From positions 1 to 51,850 of the forward strand of contig JAPPNJ010000163.1 of NCBI GenBank assembly GCA_028818705.1: a DNA stretch of 51,850 nt. Reading direction: 5' to 3'. Origin of the DNA: Candidatus Poribacteria bacterium (GTDB taxonomy: Bacteria; Poribacteria; WGA-4E; WGA-3G). The position numbers were made by a program, and so were the translations under genes. Below are positions 1-8,458 of the stretch, in pieces; the stretch's first letter is position 1, and every line of letters starts with the position of its first letter. The notes beneath the pieces are model-generated. The model saw nothing but the letters and a program-made list of their open reading frames with translations, did no database searches and was not told the DNA's origin.

Positions 1-11
1 AAATTAAAAAA

Positions 12-776
12 ATGAAATGGTCATTGAATACCTATCAAACCTGCCAAGAGTGGGAGTTAGGACGGATACTTGACACCGCCGAGGCTACCGGTTATCACGG
101 TGTTGAATTGTTAATGGACTACGAACAGCAGCACGGATTTGAGTGGGATACACCGAGAGAAGCTTGGGACGGATTAAAGGCGCAAGTGGATGCGAGCGGC
201 GTTGTTATCTCTTCACTCACGAGTTGCCAGAATTTTCACTCCGAAAATTCGGCGGATCGCGAGGAGACCGTCCGGCGGGTTACGCGCGTAATCGATATGG
301 CAGAATTTATGGGTTGTGACCATGTTCGAGTGCTCGGTGACCGGTATACCGACGAAAACCGCGATGCGATTGTTGGTTACGTTACAGATGGACTGAAAAC
401 TCTCGGTGCTTATGCTGGCGAGAAGGATATTACTGTCTCCATTGAGATGCACGGATCTTTCATAGATCCAGATTCGGCGATGGAGGTAATTGAAGGTGTA
501 AATCTCCCAAACGTCGGTTTTGTTTTCAACTCACAATTCACCGGTTGCGATGCGGGGAGTATTGAACCCCTCTTTTCACGTGTTGCTTCTCATATTACGG
601 CAGTGCATACACACCGAGTAGAGGAGCCAGAGACCTTTGATCTCTACCGTCAGATGTTCGAATGGCTGGATCGCATCGGTTTCACAGGTTACATCTCCAA
701 CGAGTGTGCTTATACGGGACCAGATCCTGAGAAGGTACTCGCGCTCTACGTTGGACTTTTCAAGGCGTTTGTTTAA
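12..776 (+). CDS. Sugar phosphate isomerase/epimerase (xylose isomerase-like TIM barrel)
   Basis: This 254-aa soluble protein has the pattern of the AP-endonuclease-2/xylose-isomerase-like TIM barrel. It has a barrel-start strand (MKWSLNTYQTC), a GYHGVELL segment, an Glu-Met-His-Gly strand near residue 145, a VHTHR strand near residue 198 and a late NECAYT strand that would supply metal-binding Glu. Members isomerise or epimerise sugars, often with a divalent metal. The substrate cannot be read from sequence. The stop codon is separated from the next ATG by a single base, so it is the first visible gene of a run with the FG-GAP and sulfatase-like genes. Little upstream sequence is available, and I saw no clear ribosome binding site. 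FNSQF replaces the Asp-containing strand common in relatives. Confidence 0.8.
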   Translation: MKWSLNTYQTCQEWELGRILDTAEATGYHGVELLMDYEQQHGFEWDTPREAWDGLKAQVDASGVVISSLTSCQNFHSENSADREETVRRVTRVIDMAEFMGCDHVRVLGDRYTDENRDAIVGYVTDGLKTLGAYAGEKDITVSIEMHGSFIDPDSAMEVIEGVNLPNVGFVFNSQFTGCDAGSIEPLFSRVASHITAVHTHRVEEPETFDLYRQMFEWLDRIGFTGYISNECAYTGPDPEKVLALYVGLFKAFV

Positions 777-777
777 A

Positions 778-2139
778 ATGGGCACTCCACAATTAGCACA
801 TCTTTATAAGCGGGTAGCAATTCCAGAGGCGTTTCTGAACGAAACTGATGGAAAGGCATGGGGCGGCGATATCCGCATCGGTGATTTGACCGGTGATGGC
901 ACTGCCGATCTTCTGGTGTACAAGTCGCTCGGCGGTATTCATCCTTGCTTTCTCGGTGCGTTCACACTGGAAGGCGAACCGATCTGGTCGCTCGGTGATA
1001 AGCATCTTGAAATCACAGACGCAGATGCGAAAGGGACACCTCTAACGACCACTTCACCCGACCGACCGGGTCCCGTCGCTATTCACGACATTGACGCCGA
1101 TGGACAGGCAGAGGTTATCTGTTTCTGGGTAGATACGGATGCCTCTGAGGTGAGTAAGTGGGATTTGTCCGCAATTCGTGTGATGATTTTAGACGGTGCG
1201 ACGGGTGCTGTTAAACACACACTTGCACCGGACGCCTTGCGTCAGTGTAATGCGTATGCTGAAGGTGAACTCCATATCTCCAATTACGTCCATCAGCGGC
1301 TGATGATCGCCAACTTCAGTGGAAATGCACAACCACAAGATTTCGTTGTGAAGGTAGGCGTGAACGTACTGGCGTTTAATCATAAACTGGAATTGCTCTG
1401 GCAATACACCGATAAATGGTTCCGCTATCCAGAGCATTCTGCCTATATTCCAGCAGTTGGTGACTTTAATGGCGATGGGCTTGACGAAGTTAACGGTGGC
1501 AATTTTGGGATCGCTGCCGATGGCACGATACTCTGGCATCACTACTTCGGTGCTAATATGGACTCGGTATTAGTTTCTGAGTGGGATGGCAATAAACGCG
1601 CTATTCTCTCTGGTGGTGGACAAGTGGTTGATGCTGAAGGCAATCCGATCCTCTCACTCGGCTTTGACGTTGTTCCACACGGACAAGAAATTCGGTGTGG
1701 CAAATTCCTGCCCGGTGTGTCCACGAATGCTCTGGTTATCCGCTACAACGGACATCACACGGATCTGATGGTGGTAGACAACGATGGACAGATCAGAAAC
1801 CGATTTCACGTCGATGAAACGCCGAACAATACAGGTTTGGAGGTTATCCGCTGGCACGACACGGAAACTCATGAGTTAATTTATAGTCCCGCTGCGCTCT
1901 ATGATAGTGCCGGAGACAAGGTGGTGACATTCCCTAACTTGCCACCACCGAGTGGCGGTAAAATGGGTTGGTACCACTGCTTCCCTGCGGATGTCTGTGG
2001 CGATTCTCGTGAAGAGGTTATCCTCTACGATCCGTATAGCGATGCCGTCTATATCTACACGCCGACTCCTTTTCAACCTGATTTGTTCGGTGGGTATCAG
2101 CACACCGAACGACAATACAATACACGGTTAATGGATTAA
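778..2139 (+). CDS. FG-GAP/VCBS-like repeat protein, probable cytoplasmic beta-propeller
   Basis: The reading frame is open from 637, but the ATG at 778, one base after the upstream stop, is the better start because the extra 47 codons lie inside the previous gene. The resulting 453-aa protein has at least four calcium-loop-like FG-GAP segments: DLTGDGTADLL, DIDADGQAEV, DFNGDGLDEV and DVCGDSREEV. Such repeats build beta-propellers, as in integrin alpha chains and rhamnogalacturonan-lyase-like proteins. No signal peptide is visible, which is unusual for this class. Its tight placement between an isomerase and a sulfatase-like gene suggests a role in carbohydrate recognition or processing, but no catalytic residues can be assigned. 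Confidence 0.75.
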   Translation: MGTPQLAHLYKRVAIPEAFLNETDGKAWGGDIRIGDLTGDGTADLLVYKSLGGIHPCFLGAFTLEGEPIWSLGDKHLEITDADAKGTPLTTTSPDRPGPVAIHDIDADGQAEVICFWVDTDASEVSKWDLSAIRVMILDGATGAVKHTLAPDALRQCNAYAEGELHISNYVHQRLMIANFSGNAQPQDFVVKVGVNVLAFNHKLELLWQYTDKWFRYPEHSAYIPAVGDFNGDGLDEVNGGNFGIAADGTILWHHYFGANMDSVLVSEWDGNKRAILSGGGQVVDAEGNPILSLGFDVVPHGQEIRCGKFLPGVSTNALVIRYNGHHTDLMVVDNDGQIRNRFHVDETPNNTGLEVIRWHDTETHELIYSPAALYDSAGDKVVTFPNLPPPSGGKMGWYHCFPADVCGDSREEVILYDPYSDAVYIYTPTPFQPDLFGGYQHTERQYNTRLMD

Positions 2140-2141
2140 CA

Positions 2142-3407
2142 ATGAAAACCAATACCGTCAATAAATTTCTACTTATCTCAATTGATTGCTGGCGATTCGA
2201 TGCGCTCAGTCGGACGAACCCTCTTTTCAACACACCGAAGTTTGATCTACTGACACAGGATTTTTCGCTTGCTGAAAAGTTCTTTGTGCCTGCCCCTGCG
2301 ACGCGTCCGTCTCATACCTCCTATTTCACGGGACTCTACGCGTTTGAACACGGTGTCTACGGACAGACATATCTCAAGATGTTCGAGGGCATTCCTAATC
2401 TGTTTCAGACATTCAGTGATGCTGGCTATCACATTACGGGACGTTCTGAACGTCCAGAGGTGTTCCGATTCCTTGACTTTGAGCCGTTTATCACATCAAT
2501 TGACCCGAATGCGGAGGCGCAACATCTCGGTTCGCTTGAGGACCTGATAGAACAACTGAAGCAGCCTTCGGACGTGCCGCAATTCTGTTTCCTGCACTTT
2601 TGGTATACACACGGCGGTTATGGTATGGGCGGAATTCCGGGTGCGCCAAGCCTGAGCTGGCTCGTTGATAACGGCAGGATGGATGAGGCGTTGCGTATTT
2701 ACTACGCTGCTGCGACGCATATACTCGAATTTAAGTTGGTTGAAATCCTGAAGCAACTCCGACTTTCAGAGTGGGCAGTTTTCATTTTCGGGGATCACGG
2801 TGAGGGTATCTGTGAGGAGATTACCGATCACGGCGGCACACTCAATCAGAACGTGCTACACGTGCCGTTGTTGGCACATATCCCCGGCGTGCGAAATTTG
2901 GAGTTTCCAAATCCACCGATTTCAGCGATTGATCTGTTTCCGACAATTACAAACCTTGCCGGTATTGATGTGGACTATCACGGATACGGACAAGACCTGC
3001 TATGTCCATCGAAAATCGACGCAAACCGACTGGTATTGTCGGAGTTGGACAGTCTCTACGGCATCGGGTTTCTCAGTAAAAACAACTTAGAGATGCCGCA
3101 CCACCGCGTGACTTCCCGCACCTCGGTTGACAATGTGGAAATTAACAAGTATTCGGAAGGGGTTCGGCTCTGGTCCCTAACGGATGGTGAGTATTTGTAT
3201 CGTGAAGATGAAGAGACGGGTGAGTTTGTGTATCGACATGTGCTGAACGGCGAAGACCTTACCTGCGAAGATCCGGATCGTTTTCGGGACGCTTACGACG
3301 AAATCCTGATGAATTCTAACTACCAGCACTTGCAAGCGCAAGAATCCACTGCTGAAGAAACAGAGATTTTAGAGGGCAGATTACGAGATCTTGGGTATGT
3401 TGAATAG
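2142..3407 (+). CDS. Sulfatase-like hydrolase (alkaline phosphatase superfamily) with Thr at the nucleophile position
   Basis: A 421-aa protein with the N-terminal metal motif SIDCWRFDAL, the nucleophile region PATRPSHTSYFTG followed by EHGV, and a second metal motif FGDHGEG near residue 222. These place it in the alkaline phosphatase superfamily, sulfatase branch. Classical type I sulfatases need Cys or Ser in C/S-x-P-S-R, which becomes formylglycine. Here the position is Thr (T-R-P-S-H), so formylglycine chemistry is unlikely; phosphodiesterase or phosphotransferase chemistry is possible. No signal peptide is seen. It begins two bases after the FG-GAP gene stop, indicating co-transcription. 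The C-terminal 90 residues are acidic and less typical. Confidence 0.75.
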   Translation: MKTNTVNKFLLISIDCWRFDALSRTNPLFNTPKFDLLTQDFSLAEKFFVPAPATRPSHTSYFTGLYAFEHGVYGQTYLKMFEGIPNLFQTFSDAGYHITGRSERPEVFRFLDFEPFITSIDPNAEAQHLGSLEDLIEQLKQPSDVPQFCFLHFWYTHGGYGMGGIPGAPSLSWLVDNGRMDEALRIYYAAATHILEFKLVEILKQLRLSEWAVFIFGDHGEGICEEITDHGGTLNQNVLHVPLLAHIPGVRNLEFPNPPISAIDLFPTITNLAGIDVDYHGYGQDLLCPSKIDANRLVLSELDSLYGIGFLSKNNLEMPHHRVTSRTSVDNVEINKYSEGVRLWSLTDGEYLYREDEETGEFVYRHVLNGEDLTCEDPDRFRDAYDEILMNSNYQHLQAQESTAEETEILEGRLRDLGYVE

Positions 3408-3467
3408 ATTCAACATTTTGTTATGAAACTTTTTATATTTTGAAAACAATGAAGGAGATAATAAAAA

Positions 3468-4265
3468 ATGAAAACGACAGTTACAAGGTTAAAACTATTA
3501 TGTGTCAGCTTAATGGTTATAAGTCTGATGTTTGTAGGTACCGGCTCTGCTGAAATCGACTTTAAAACTTGCGTTGGCATGTGGCTCTTTGATGAGGGTC
3601 GCGGTGCCAAAGCCGAAGATTCCTCTGGATTAGGCAATAACGCCACGATTGAGGGCGGTGCAAAATGGGTGGATGGCAAGTTTGACAAGGCTTTGAGTCT
3701 TGATGGTTCGGATGATTACGTGGAAATTCCTCACGATGACTCTTTAAATGTTGGTGCTGAACACACGATCGCCCTTTGGTTTCAATTAGATAAGCCTCCT
3801 GCTGGTGGCATGGCTGTTGTGACCAAAGATGATTGGGCTCCTGGATTTTGGTGGGATGGGGGGAGAATCCGACATCACACGCATGACCCAGATGGTACGC
3901 TTCACTTTATAGATGCCCCTTGGAAACCAGATACAGATTGGCATCATGTTGCCGTTACTTGGGATGGGGACGAGTTTGGCGTATATCTGGACGCTGATCA
4001 GATTGGTTCTGGTATAACTACACCAAATTTAGGAAGGAACCCGCTAACCGACAAACCTTTTTTAATAGGTATCTATTTAGCCACAGGACAACATGGTAAG
4101 TGGGGTGCGTTTTTCCCTGGAATAATTGACGATGTTGTTATCTTCAGTACGGCGTTGGATGAGGATGACCTTGGTACCCTCATGGATCAGGGATTAAAAA
4201 AAGCAGCTGATATTGAACCTTCAGGTAAACTCGCCACGATCTGGGCTACCATTAAAGCCGATTAA
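3468..4265 (+). CDS. Secreted LamG/concanavalin-A-like domain protein
   Basis: This 265-aa protein has a signal peptide (Lys/Arg-rich start, hydrophobic stretch, cleavage near GSAEI, about residue 29). A single LamG/jelly-roll domain follows: MWLFDEG, a DSSGLGNNATIEGG strand, DGSDDYVEIP, HTIALWF and WHHVAVTWDG. LamG-like domains bind glycans or other surface ligands. The start has a strong Shine-Dalgarno (AAGGAG, about 3450) ahead of the ATG. It follows the sulfatase-like gene after 60 bp and may be co-expressed. There is no enzyme domain beyond the jelly roll, so it may act as a binding protein. The short C-terminus (KLATIWATIKAD) is not recognisable as a sorting signal. Confidence 0.8.
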   Translation: MKTTVTRLKLLCVSLMVISLMFVGTGSAEIDFKTCVGMWLFDEGRGAKAEDSSGLGNNATIEGGAKWVDGKFDKALSLDGSDDYVEIPHDDSLNVGAEHTIALWFQLDKPPAGGMAVVTKDDWAPGFWWDGGRIRHHTHDPDGTLHFIDAPWKPDTDWHHVAVTWDGDEFGVYLDADQIGSGITTPNLGRNPLTDKPFLIGIYLATGQHGKWGAFFPGIIDDVVIFSTALDEDDLGTLMDQGLKKAADIEPSGKLATIWATIKAD

Positions 4266-4365
4266 CACATTTTTGAAATTCGTCTCTATATTGGTGACAA
4301 GGCTGAGTGTGCTTCAATACTGGACACACTCGGTCTTGTCAAAAGTATCAAGAATAGTGAAAATA

Positions 4366-4680
4366 TTAATGTTTGTTGGCGGGAAAGACGCTTTCACTGT
4401 CAGGCTTGAAAGGGTTGTTGTTTTCCAAGGGAATGTTTCCCTTTTTCCGTTCAACAAACCTCCAATCACCTGTTTTCCAGTGCTTTTCATAGGCATAAAT
4501 AACGGGGTGTGAACACCAGTCGGGATTCTCAAATCCGAGCCAAACGCACTTCGCCTGTGGATGAATCTCATCGTATATAGAGGCGACAGCGTGTTCGTGG
4601 TTTTCAGACCAGATTAGGCATTTTTGATTAGGTTTTCCTACTTTTCCGTGCGGCGGCGTGAATAAATCTTTGTACCTCAT
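4366..4680 (-). CDS. Hypothetical 104-aa protein downstream of a phosphodiesterase gene
   Basis: I do not recognise this family. The protein is soluble, rich in Trp, His and Lys, with three Cys (CLIW, KCVW, WCSH) and a run of aromatic residues (WKTGDWRFVERKK). Its start lies 9 bp after the stop of the phosphodiesterase gene on the same strand, which supports it being the second gene of a two-gene unit. A weak AGAGACAGG ribosome binding site precedes the ATG. An overlapping minus ORF in another frame (4314-4571) lacks this spacing and looks like a shadow. No nuclease or transferase motif is convincing. Confidence 0.5.
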   Translation of the reverse strand: MRYKDLFTPPHGKVGKPNQKCLIWSENHEHAVASIYDEIHPQAKCVWLGFENPDWCSHPVIYAYEKHWKTGDWRFVERKKGNIPLENNNPFKPDSESVFPANKH

Positions 4681-4689
4681 TGCCTGTCT

Positions 4690-5175
4690 CTATAGTTCGT
4701 GAATTGTTGCCTCAAGTGTCTCCAGATCTACAACAGCAACCGTTGCCTTTCCTGTCGTCCATCCACCGGTTTCACCGGGATTTAGCAGAAGTGATTTGTC
4801 CTTTTGGATGTCTATCTGATGGGTGTGTCCGTAGATGACGATGTCGTAATCACCACTTTTTGCAATTGGAATAGCAAGTTCAGGATAGTGCATCACAGCG
4901 ATGTTTCTGTCCTCAAGGGATACACTTGCGAGATTAGGATGTATCTCACCACCGATGGTTTCAAAGCGTTTTGCAACAACCACGCGCTCGCCGTCATTGT
5001 TTCCAAAAACGCCGACAACGCGGCAGTTTAAATCCGCTAATGGATCAATGGCAAATGGGGCGATGAAATCGCCAGCGTGAACTACCAGATCTACACCGAT
5101 TTCGTTGAAAAGTGCGACAGCGCGTTTGACGTTTGGGATGTTGTCGTGGCTGTCGGACATAACACCAAGTTTCAT
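4690..5175 (-). CDS. Metallophosphoesterase, YfcE/MJ0936 family phosphodiesterase
   Basis: A 161-aa single-domain calcineurin-like phosphoesterase. The metal-binding motifs appear in order: SDSHDN near residue 7, VVHAGDF near 34, GNNDGE near 58, a His in VMHYPE near 95, and GHTHQ near 116. Length and order match the YfcE/MJ0936 phosphodiesterases, which hydrolyse phosphodiester bonds with two metal ions, often Mn. It is cytoplasmic. It starts convergently placed against nothing on its 5' side except the molybdenum oxidoreductase gene, whose stop lies only about 20 bp upstream, so it may be the middle gene of a minus-strand transcript with the unknown 104-aa gene. The physiological substrate is not evident. 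Confidence 0.85.
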   Translation of the reverse strand: MKLGVMSDSHDNIPNVKRAVALFNEIGVDLVVHAGDFIAPFAIDPLADLNCRVVGVFGNNDGERVVVAKRFETIGGEIHPNLASVSLEDRNIAVMHYPELAIPIAKSGDYDIVIYGHTHQIDIQKDKSLLLNPGETGGWTTGKATVAVVDLETLEATIHEL

Positions 5176-5194
5176 ATTTTTAAGTCCTTTCTAC

Positions 5195-6451
5195 TTATGC
5201 ACCTATAGAAATAGGCACCCTATGGATAACGTTTCCGAGGTAACCTTTGGGGTTCCAGGGTTGGTTGAATGGCTGCGCTGCACCTGTATCGTCATAAGCG
5301 CGTGCCCAGATTTCATAGTAGCCTCTATTTGCAAGAGTGAGTTCGGTTTCCCAATGGGACCAAGCGTATCTATTTGATGGCGGAATCAACTGCGTCTCTT
5401 GCCATCGGATACCGAAATCCGTCGAGACAACAACCTTATCAATTTGATTTTCTCCTGCCCAGGCGTGCCCTCGGACCTTTATAAGTGTGTCCTTGCTGAG
5501 TTCCAGATGCGGTTGGGGAAGTGTAATGAGCGACTTAACTTGCCATGCGGTTGCAATCTGCATATCTTCGACCGGAGGCTTATCTCCGGGTGCTATGGGG
5601 TAGACTGGAATCCGATAGGAATACCCACTCATTTTTTCGGAGTCGTGAACTTGATCCCTTACCCAGATACGGTTGAGCCACTTTTGCATTGCGCTCCCGA
5701 TCCATCCCGGAACAATCAATCTTGCGGGGAATCCGTGGGCTGCTGATAACACTTCTCCATTCATTTTAAGAGCGATGAGCGTGTGTTCGTCCATCGCTTT
5801 TTCAATCGGAATCCCTCGTGAAAAGGGTTCACTTCCGTCATTGGATAGATCTTCGCCATAGTTTCCAGTATAGACAGCACTCGGCTTCAAACCTGCGGCT
5901 TGTAAGACATCGCGCAAACGTACGCCAGTCCACTGACTACAAGCGACGGCACCGCGTTGCCACGGCGTTCCGCTGACTTCCGGTGAGAACAGACTTCTCC
6001 CATTCCCTGCACATTCCAACACCACTTCCATGGTGACCTGCGGAAAACGCAATAAGTCTTTCATTGACAATGCCAGTTCTTTATGCACTTCACCGTCTAT
6101 GACGAGTTTCCATCCACGGAGATCTTTTGTTACCGCTCGTTCTGGAATACCGCTGTTGTTACGGACGAAATGCCGCGCTGTGGGTGTGACATCGTCGTTG
6201 AGGAGGTGCGGCGCAAACTCGCCATTAAAAGGACTTTCCGAATGGACAAGCATGTCGGGTTTCGGGAGTCCTGCCTCTTGGGCATCTACCAAGACGATAG
6301 GTAGGAGTCCCCGACTCAACAGCCCTCGGTCGGCAGCTTCGCAGCCTGCCCCAAACACCCCCAAACTGGCGAGCAGTGCGCCTTTGCCTATCTTGGCGAG
6401 GAACTCCCGTCTTGAGTCAAGTTTATCTGTTAGATTGGGTTGATGTGCCAT
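5195..6451 (-). CDS. Molybdopterin-dependent oxidoreductase, sulfite oxidase-like, Tat-exported
   Basis: The protein (418 aa from the ATG at 6451; ATG at 6460 is also possible, and the frame is open to 6505) begins with a twin-arginine type leader (SRREFLAKIG) and a hydrophobic stretch ending in GAGC, so it may be a Tat lipoprotein. The oxidoreductase molybdopterin domain follows. LECAGNGRS near residue 147 supplies the Mo-ligand Cys, and AHGFPARLIVPGWIG is typical. The C-terminal third resembles the Mo-co dimerisation domain (IKVRGHAWAG, DFGIRWQET). No haem b5 domain is present, as in SorT/YedY-type enzymes. It would oxidise sulfite or a related compound in the periplasm and needs an external electron acceptor that is not in the neighbourhood. 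No strong ribosome binding site decides the start. Confidence 0.85.
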   Translation of the reverse strand: MAHQPNLTDKLDSRREFLAKIGKGALLASLGVFGAGCEAADRGLLSRGLLPIVLVDAQEAGLPKPDMLVHSESPFNGEFAPHLLNDDVTPTARHFVRNNSGIPERAVTKDLRGWKLVIDGEVHKELALSMKDLLRFPQVTMEVVLECAGNGRSLFSPEVSGTPWQRGAVACSQWTGVRLRDVLQAAGLKPSAVYTGNYGEDLSNDGSEPFSRGIPIEKAMDEHTLIALKMNGEVLSAAHGFPARLIVPGWIGSAMQKWLNRIWVRDQVHDSEKMSGYSYRIPVYPIAPGDKPPVEDMQIATAWQVKSLITLPQPHLELSKDTLIKVRGHAWAGENQIDKVVVSTDFGIRWQETQLIPPSNRYAWSHWETELTLANRGYYEIWARAYDDTGAAQPFNQPWNPKGYLGNVIHRVPISIGA

Positions 6452-6519
6452 TTTTTGCATGTGTAAAAAAAACAGAAAGAAGTCGTGCTTACAAAGCACT
6501 CCCACAAGCAGAAGCAGCG

Positions 6520-6702
6520 TTAAGATTTACGGTTGCTTTGTTTCTTTTCACGATACGGTGAGAAATCTATGTACTTTTTGCTCTGCTTCAGACGTTGCTC
6601 CCGACGTTTCATCAAAAAATCCATAAGGGTATCCACATCCCCAAACAGGACTGCAATTCGCTCCTTCGCTTGTCGGCATTCGTTCAAAATTTTATCATTC
6701 AT
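6520..6702 (-). CDS. Small basic helical protein of unknown function
   Basis: A 60-aa protein, strongly charged and predicted helical, with a basic C-terminal half (MKRREQRLKQSKK, REKKQSNRK). The family is not recognised. A purine-rich GGGGGA stretch lies about 7 bases before the ATG, which supports translation. It lies upstream of the molybdenum oxidoreductase gene on the same strand, with about 70 bp between the coding regions. It could be an RNA- or DNA-contacting protein, but no defined motif supports that. Confidence 0.45.
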   Translation of the reverse strand: MNDKILNECRQAKERIAVLFGDVDTLMDFLMKRREQRLKQSKKYIDFSPYREKKQSNRKS

Positions 6703-6914
6703 GAGAGTTCCCCCAGGATCACCTTTGGGGATGCAATGCGTTTTCTTCAGGATGGGTTTTCATCCATTAAAGGATAACATAAAAAACTCTTTAGTGCAAG
6801 TGTCGGAGGGTTCGTTTTGCCTGAATCAATCACGGGTTTCGCACCGCAATTTAGACAACACTGATTCTAAAAATGTATATCCCATTAACCTTAACATTCA
6901 GCCCACACTCGGTA

Positions 6915-6936
6915 GGTGCGGTTTCCTAACCGCACC
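6915..6936. repeat. Small palindromic intergenic repeat
   Basis: The bases form a perfect 9-bp stem (GGTGCGGTT / AACCGCACC) with a TCCT loop. It sits in the 278-bp gap between the 60-aa gene and the glycine-rich gene. Apart from it I see nothing gene-like in the gap. It belongs to the general class of short REP-like palindromes seen elsewhere in the window and could also act as a transcript-end hairpin, although no U-run follows on either strand. Confidence 0.6.
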
Positions 6937-6980
6937 GGGTATAGCAAAAAAATAGCAGACCCTTTTAATCAGAATTGGTA

Positions 6981-7766
6981 TTACCTCAATACCTCTGCAA
7001 TTGGAATTAGGTCATCGTCCGGGATAGAAGAAAGTTTCATGAGATTGAAAAGATCCTCACCGATTCCATAGATAGTCATCCTGCTCGGTTGTATGTTCAT
7101 ATAACCAATAGTGATTTGACCACTGAATGTTAAAGGTATTTTGTAATCAAGATAACTCTTGAGACAAAGATCATGGCACTCGTGAAGCACTTGATAGAGT
7201 TCCTTTGAGAATTTTTGATGATTTTGATAGTCTTCACTGCGTAAGTCAAAACGATCCTTCACTACGGCAAGTTTTAATATACAGAGTTGTCGGTAAGTCA
7301 GTTCTTCGGCTGCCTTTATGAGTTGGTGCCCCATATCCACGCTGATGTTGGAATCAAAGGCAATACTTGCAAGCAAATATCCCATATAGGGAATTTTCTT
7401 TTCTTGTGGTTCCCTTTGGCACTTCAACAGTATGCCTTCAGCAACCTCCTCTGCGTCCGATCTACCAGTTGGCTGCTTATCAAAAAATCCATCGTCCCGG
7501 AAATCTTCATCATTTTTTCGACGGTGAATTTCCTGTGCAGTGATTATGAGTACCTTACCTACCCGAAGATTTTCCTGAGAAGACAACAGTCGTTCTGAAA
7601 AATCCTGTCCAATAGTTTTCAACATTCCAGCGGCTGCGGCACCACCAGCACCAGAAAAAGCAGCCGTAATTGGATCACCAGCGAGGAAGCCTAACACAGC
7701 TCCGAGGCCACCACCGACAATTTCTGCATAATTATTGAAAAGTTGCGTTACATTATCTTTCTTCAT
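6981..7766 (-). CDS. Glycine-zipper protein of unknown function, last gene of a defence-like trio
   Basis: A 261-aa protein. Residues 15-50 are rich in Gly and Ala (VGGGLGAVLGFLAG, FSGAGGAAAAG), resembling a glycine zipper that could insert in or lie on membranes. The middle section (EEVAEGILLKCQREPQEKK, then AAEELTYRQLCILKL) is soluble and helical. I recall similar proteins in many bacteria as unnamed genes, but I cannot assign a function. It is the third gene after a nuclease-methylase and a DGxHR protein on the same strand (110 bp downstream of the latter), so an effector role is a reasonable guess only. The ribosome binding site is weak (TAAGG next to the ATG). Confidence 0.65.
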   Translation of the reverse strand: MKKDNVTQLFNNYAEIVGGGLGAVLGFLAGDPITAAFSGAGGAAAAGMLKTIGQDFSERLLSSQENLRVGKVLIITAQEIHRRKNDEDFRDDGFFDKQPTGRSDAEEVAEGILLKCQREPQEKKIPYMGYLLASIAFDSNISVDMGHQLIKAAEELTYRQLCILKLAVVKDRFDLRSEDYQNHQKFSKELYQVLHECHDLCLKSYLDYKIPLTFSGQITIGYMNIQPSRMTIYGIGEDLFNLMKLSSIPDDDLIPIAEVLR

Positions 7767-7876
7767 CCTTAAACCCCAACTGTTCCCCTAAGCCCCAACA
7801 GAGACACACAACGTTGTGGTATTTCCATTGGATCTTATTCTTATTTGAAACAATTGTCAAATACAGCAATCTATTT

Positions 7877-8419
7877 TCATGGTTGTGCCCACGGAAGTAT
7901 ATGTTTCCATGTTGCAGTGTAGTATGCCACTACAGGAGTTTTATCGTAATCTAATTGTTCACAAGCTATATACAAAGCATAAACTAGCGCACGGTGGCCG
8001 CCATCCTCAATATAGAATGAACCTTTTATACCTCGTTCGTTTTCATGTGCACGCAGGTCCCTTATCCATAAATGCCCGATTAACCGAGGATCAAATCGCG
8101 CACTAAGAACAAAATGAGTTTTAAACCAACCATCTTCCTTAGACAACTCGCGAAGAATTTCGATTGGATTGTTCTCTTTACGTTTAATCTCTTTAACTAT
8201 CATTCCCAAAGTTTTACCACACAAGGGACTACGGATAGGATGATTTTTGTCCCAGTCTTCTTCCTCTGGTGCTTGCATGAAAACTAAGTTATGAAATTGT
8301 TTAAAGGAAAGCTTTATCTCCCGGAATTCCACTTGTCTAATCTCTGCGCGACTTCGTTTTAGCTCATTAGGATTATTGACAAGTTCTTTTGCATCTTCAA
8401 GCAAAAGATCAAATGACAT
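7877..8419 (-). CDS. DGxHR-motif protein, ParB/DndB-like fold suspected
   Basis: A 180-aa soluble protein. The best feature is FYIEDGGHRALVYALYI near residue 135, which resembles the D-G-x-H-R motif of ParB-like nuclease domains and DGQHR/DndB-type proteins, where it contacts DNA or nucleotide. A preceding segment (SARFDPRLIGHLWIRDLRAHENERG) fits the sheet-helix part of such domains. The start is well supported by AGGAG seven bases before the ATG. It starts 39 bp after the stop of the large methylase gene, so the two are very likely co-transcribed. Activity (nuclease, NTPase or regulator) cannot be decided from sequence. Confidence 0.6.
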   Translation of the reverse strand: MSFDLLLEDAKELVNNPNELKRSRAEIRQVEFREIKLSFKQFHNLVFMQAPEEEDWDKNHPIRSPLCGKTLGMIVKEIKRKENNPIEILRELSKEDGWFKTHFVLSARFDPRLIGHLWIRDLRAHENERGIKGSFYIEDGGHRALVYALYIACEQLDYDKTPVVAYYTATWKHILPWAQP

Positions 8420-8458
8420 TTGTAATCTCCTATAGTTAGAGTACTTTACCTAACTTTG

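Noticed and set aside
4213..4512. 99-aa plus-strand ORF after the LamG gene
   Set aside because: It starts within the LamG coding region in another frame and overlaps the opposite 104-aa gene; no ribosome binding site or motif.
4314..4571. 85-aa minus-strand ORF
   Set aside because: It overlaps the 104-aa gene in another frame, has no ribosome binding site, and its composition looks like a shadow.
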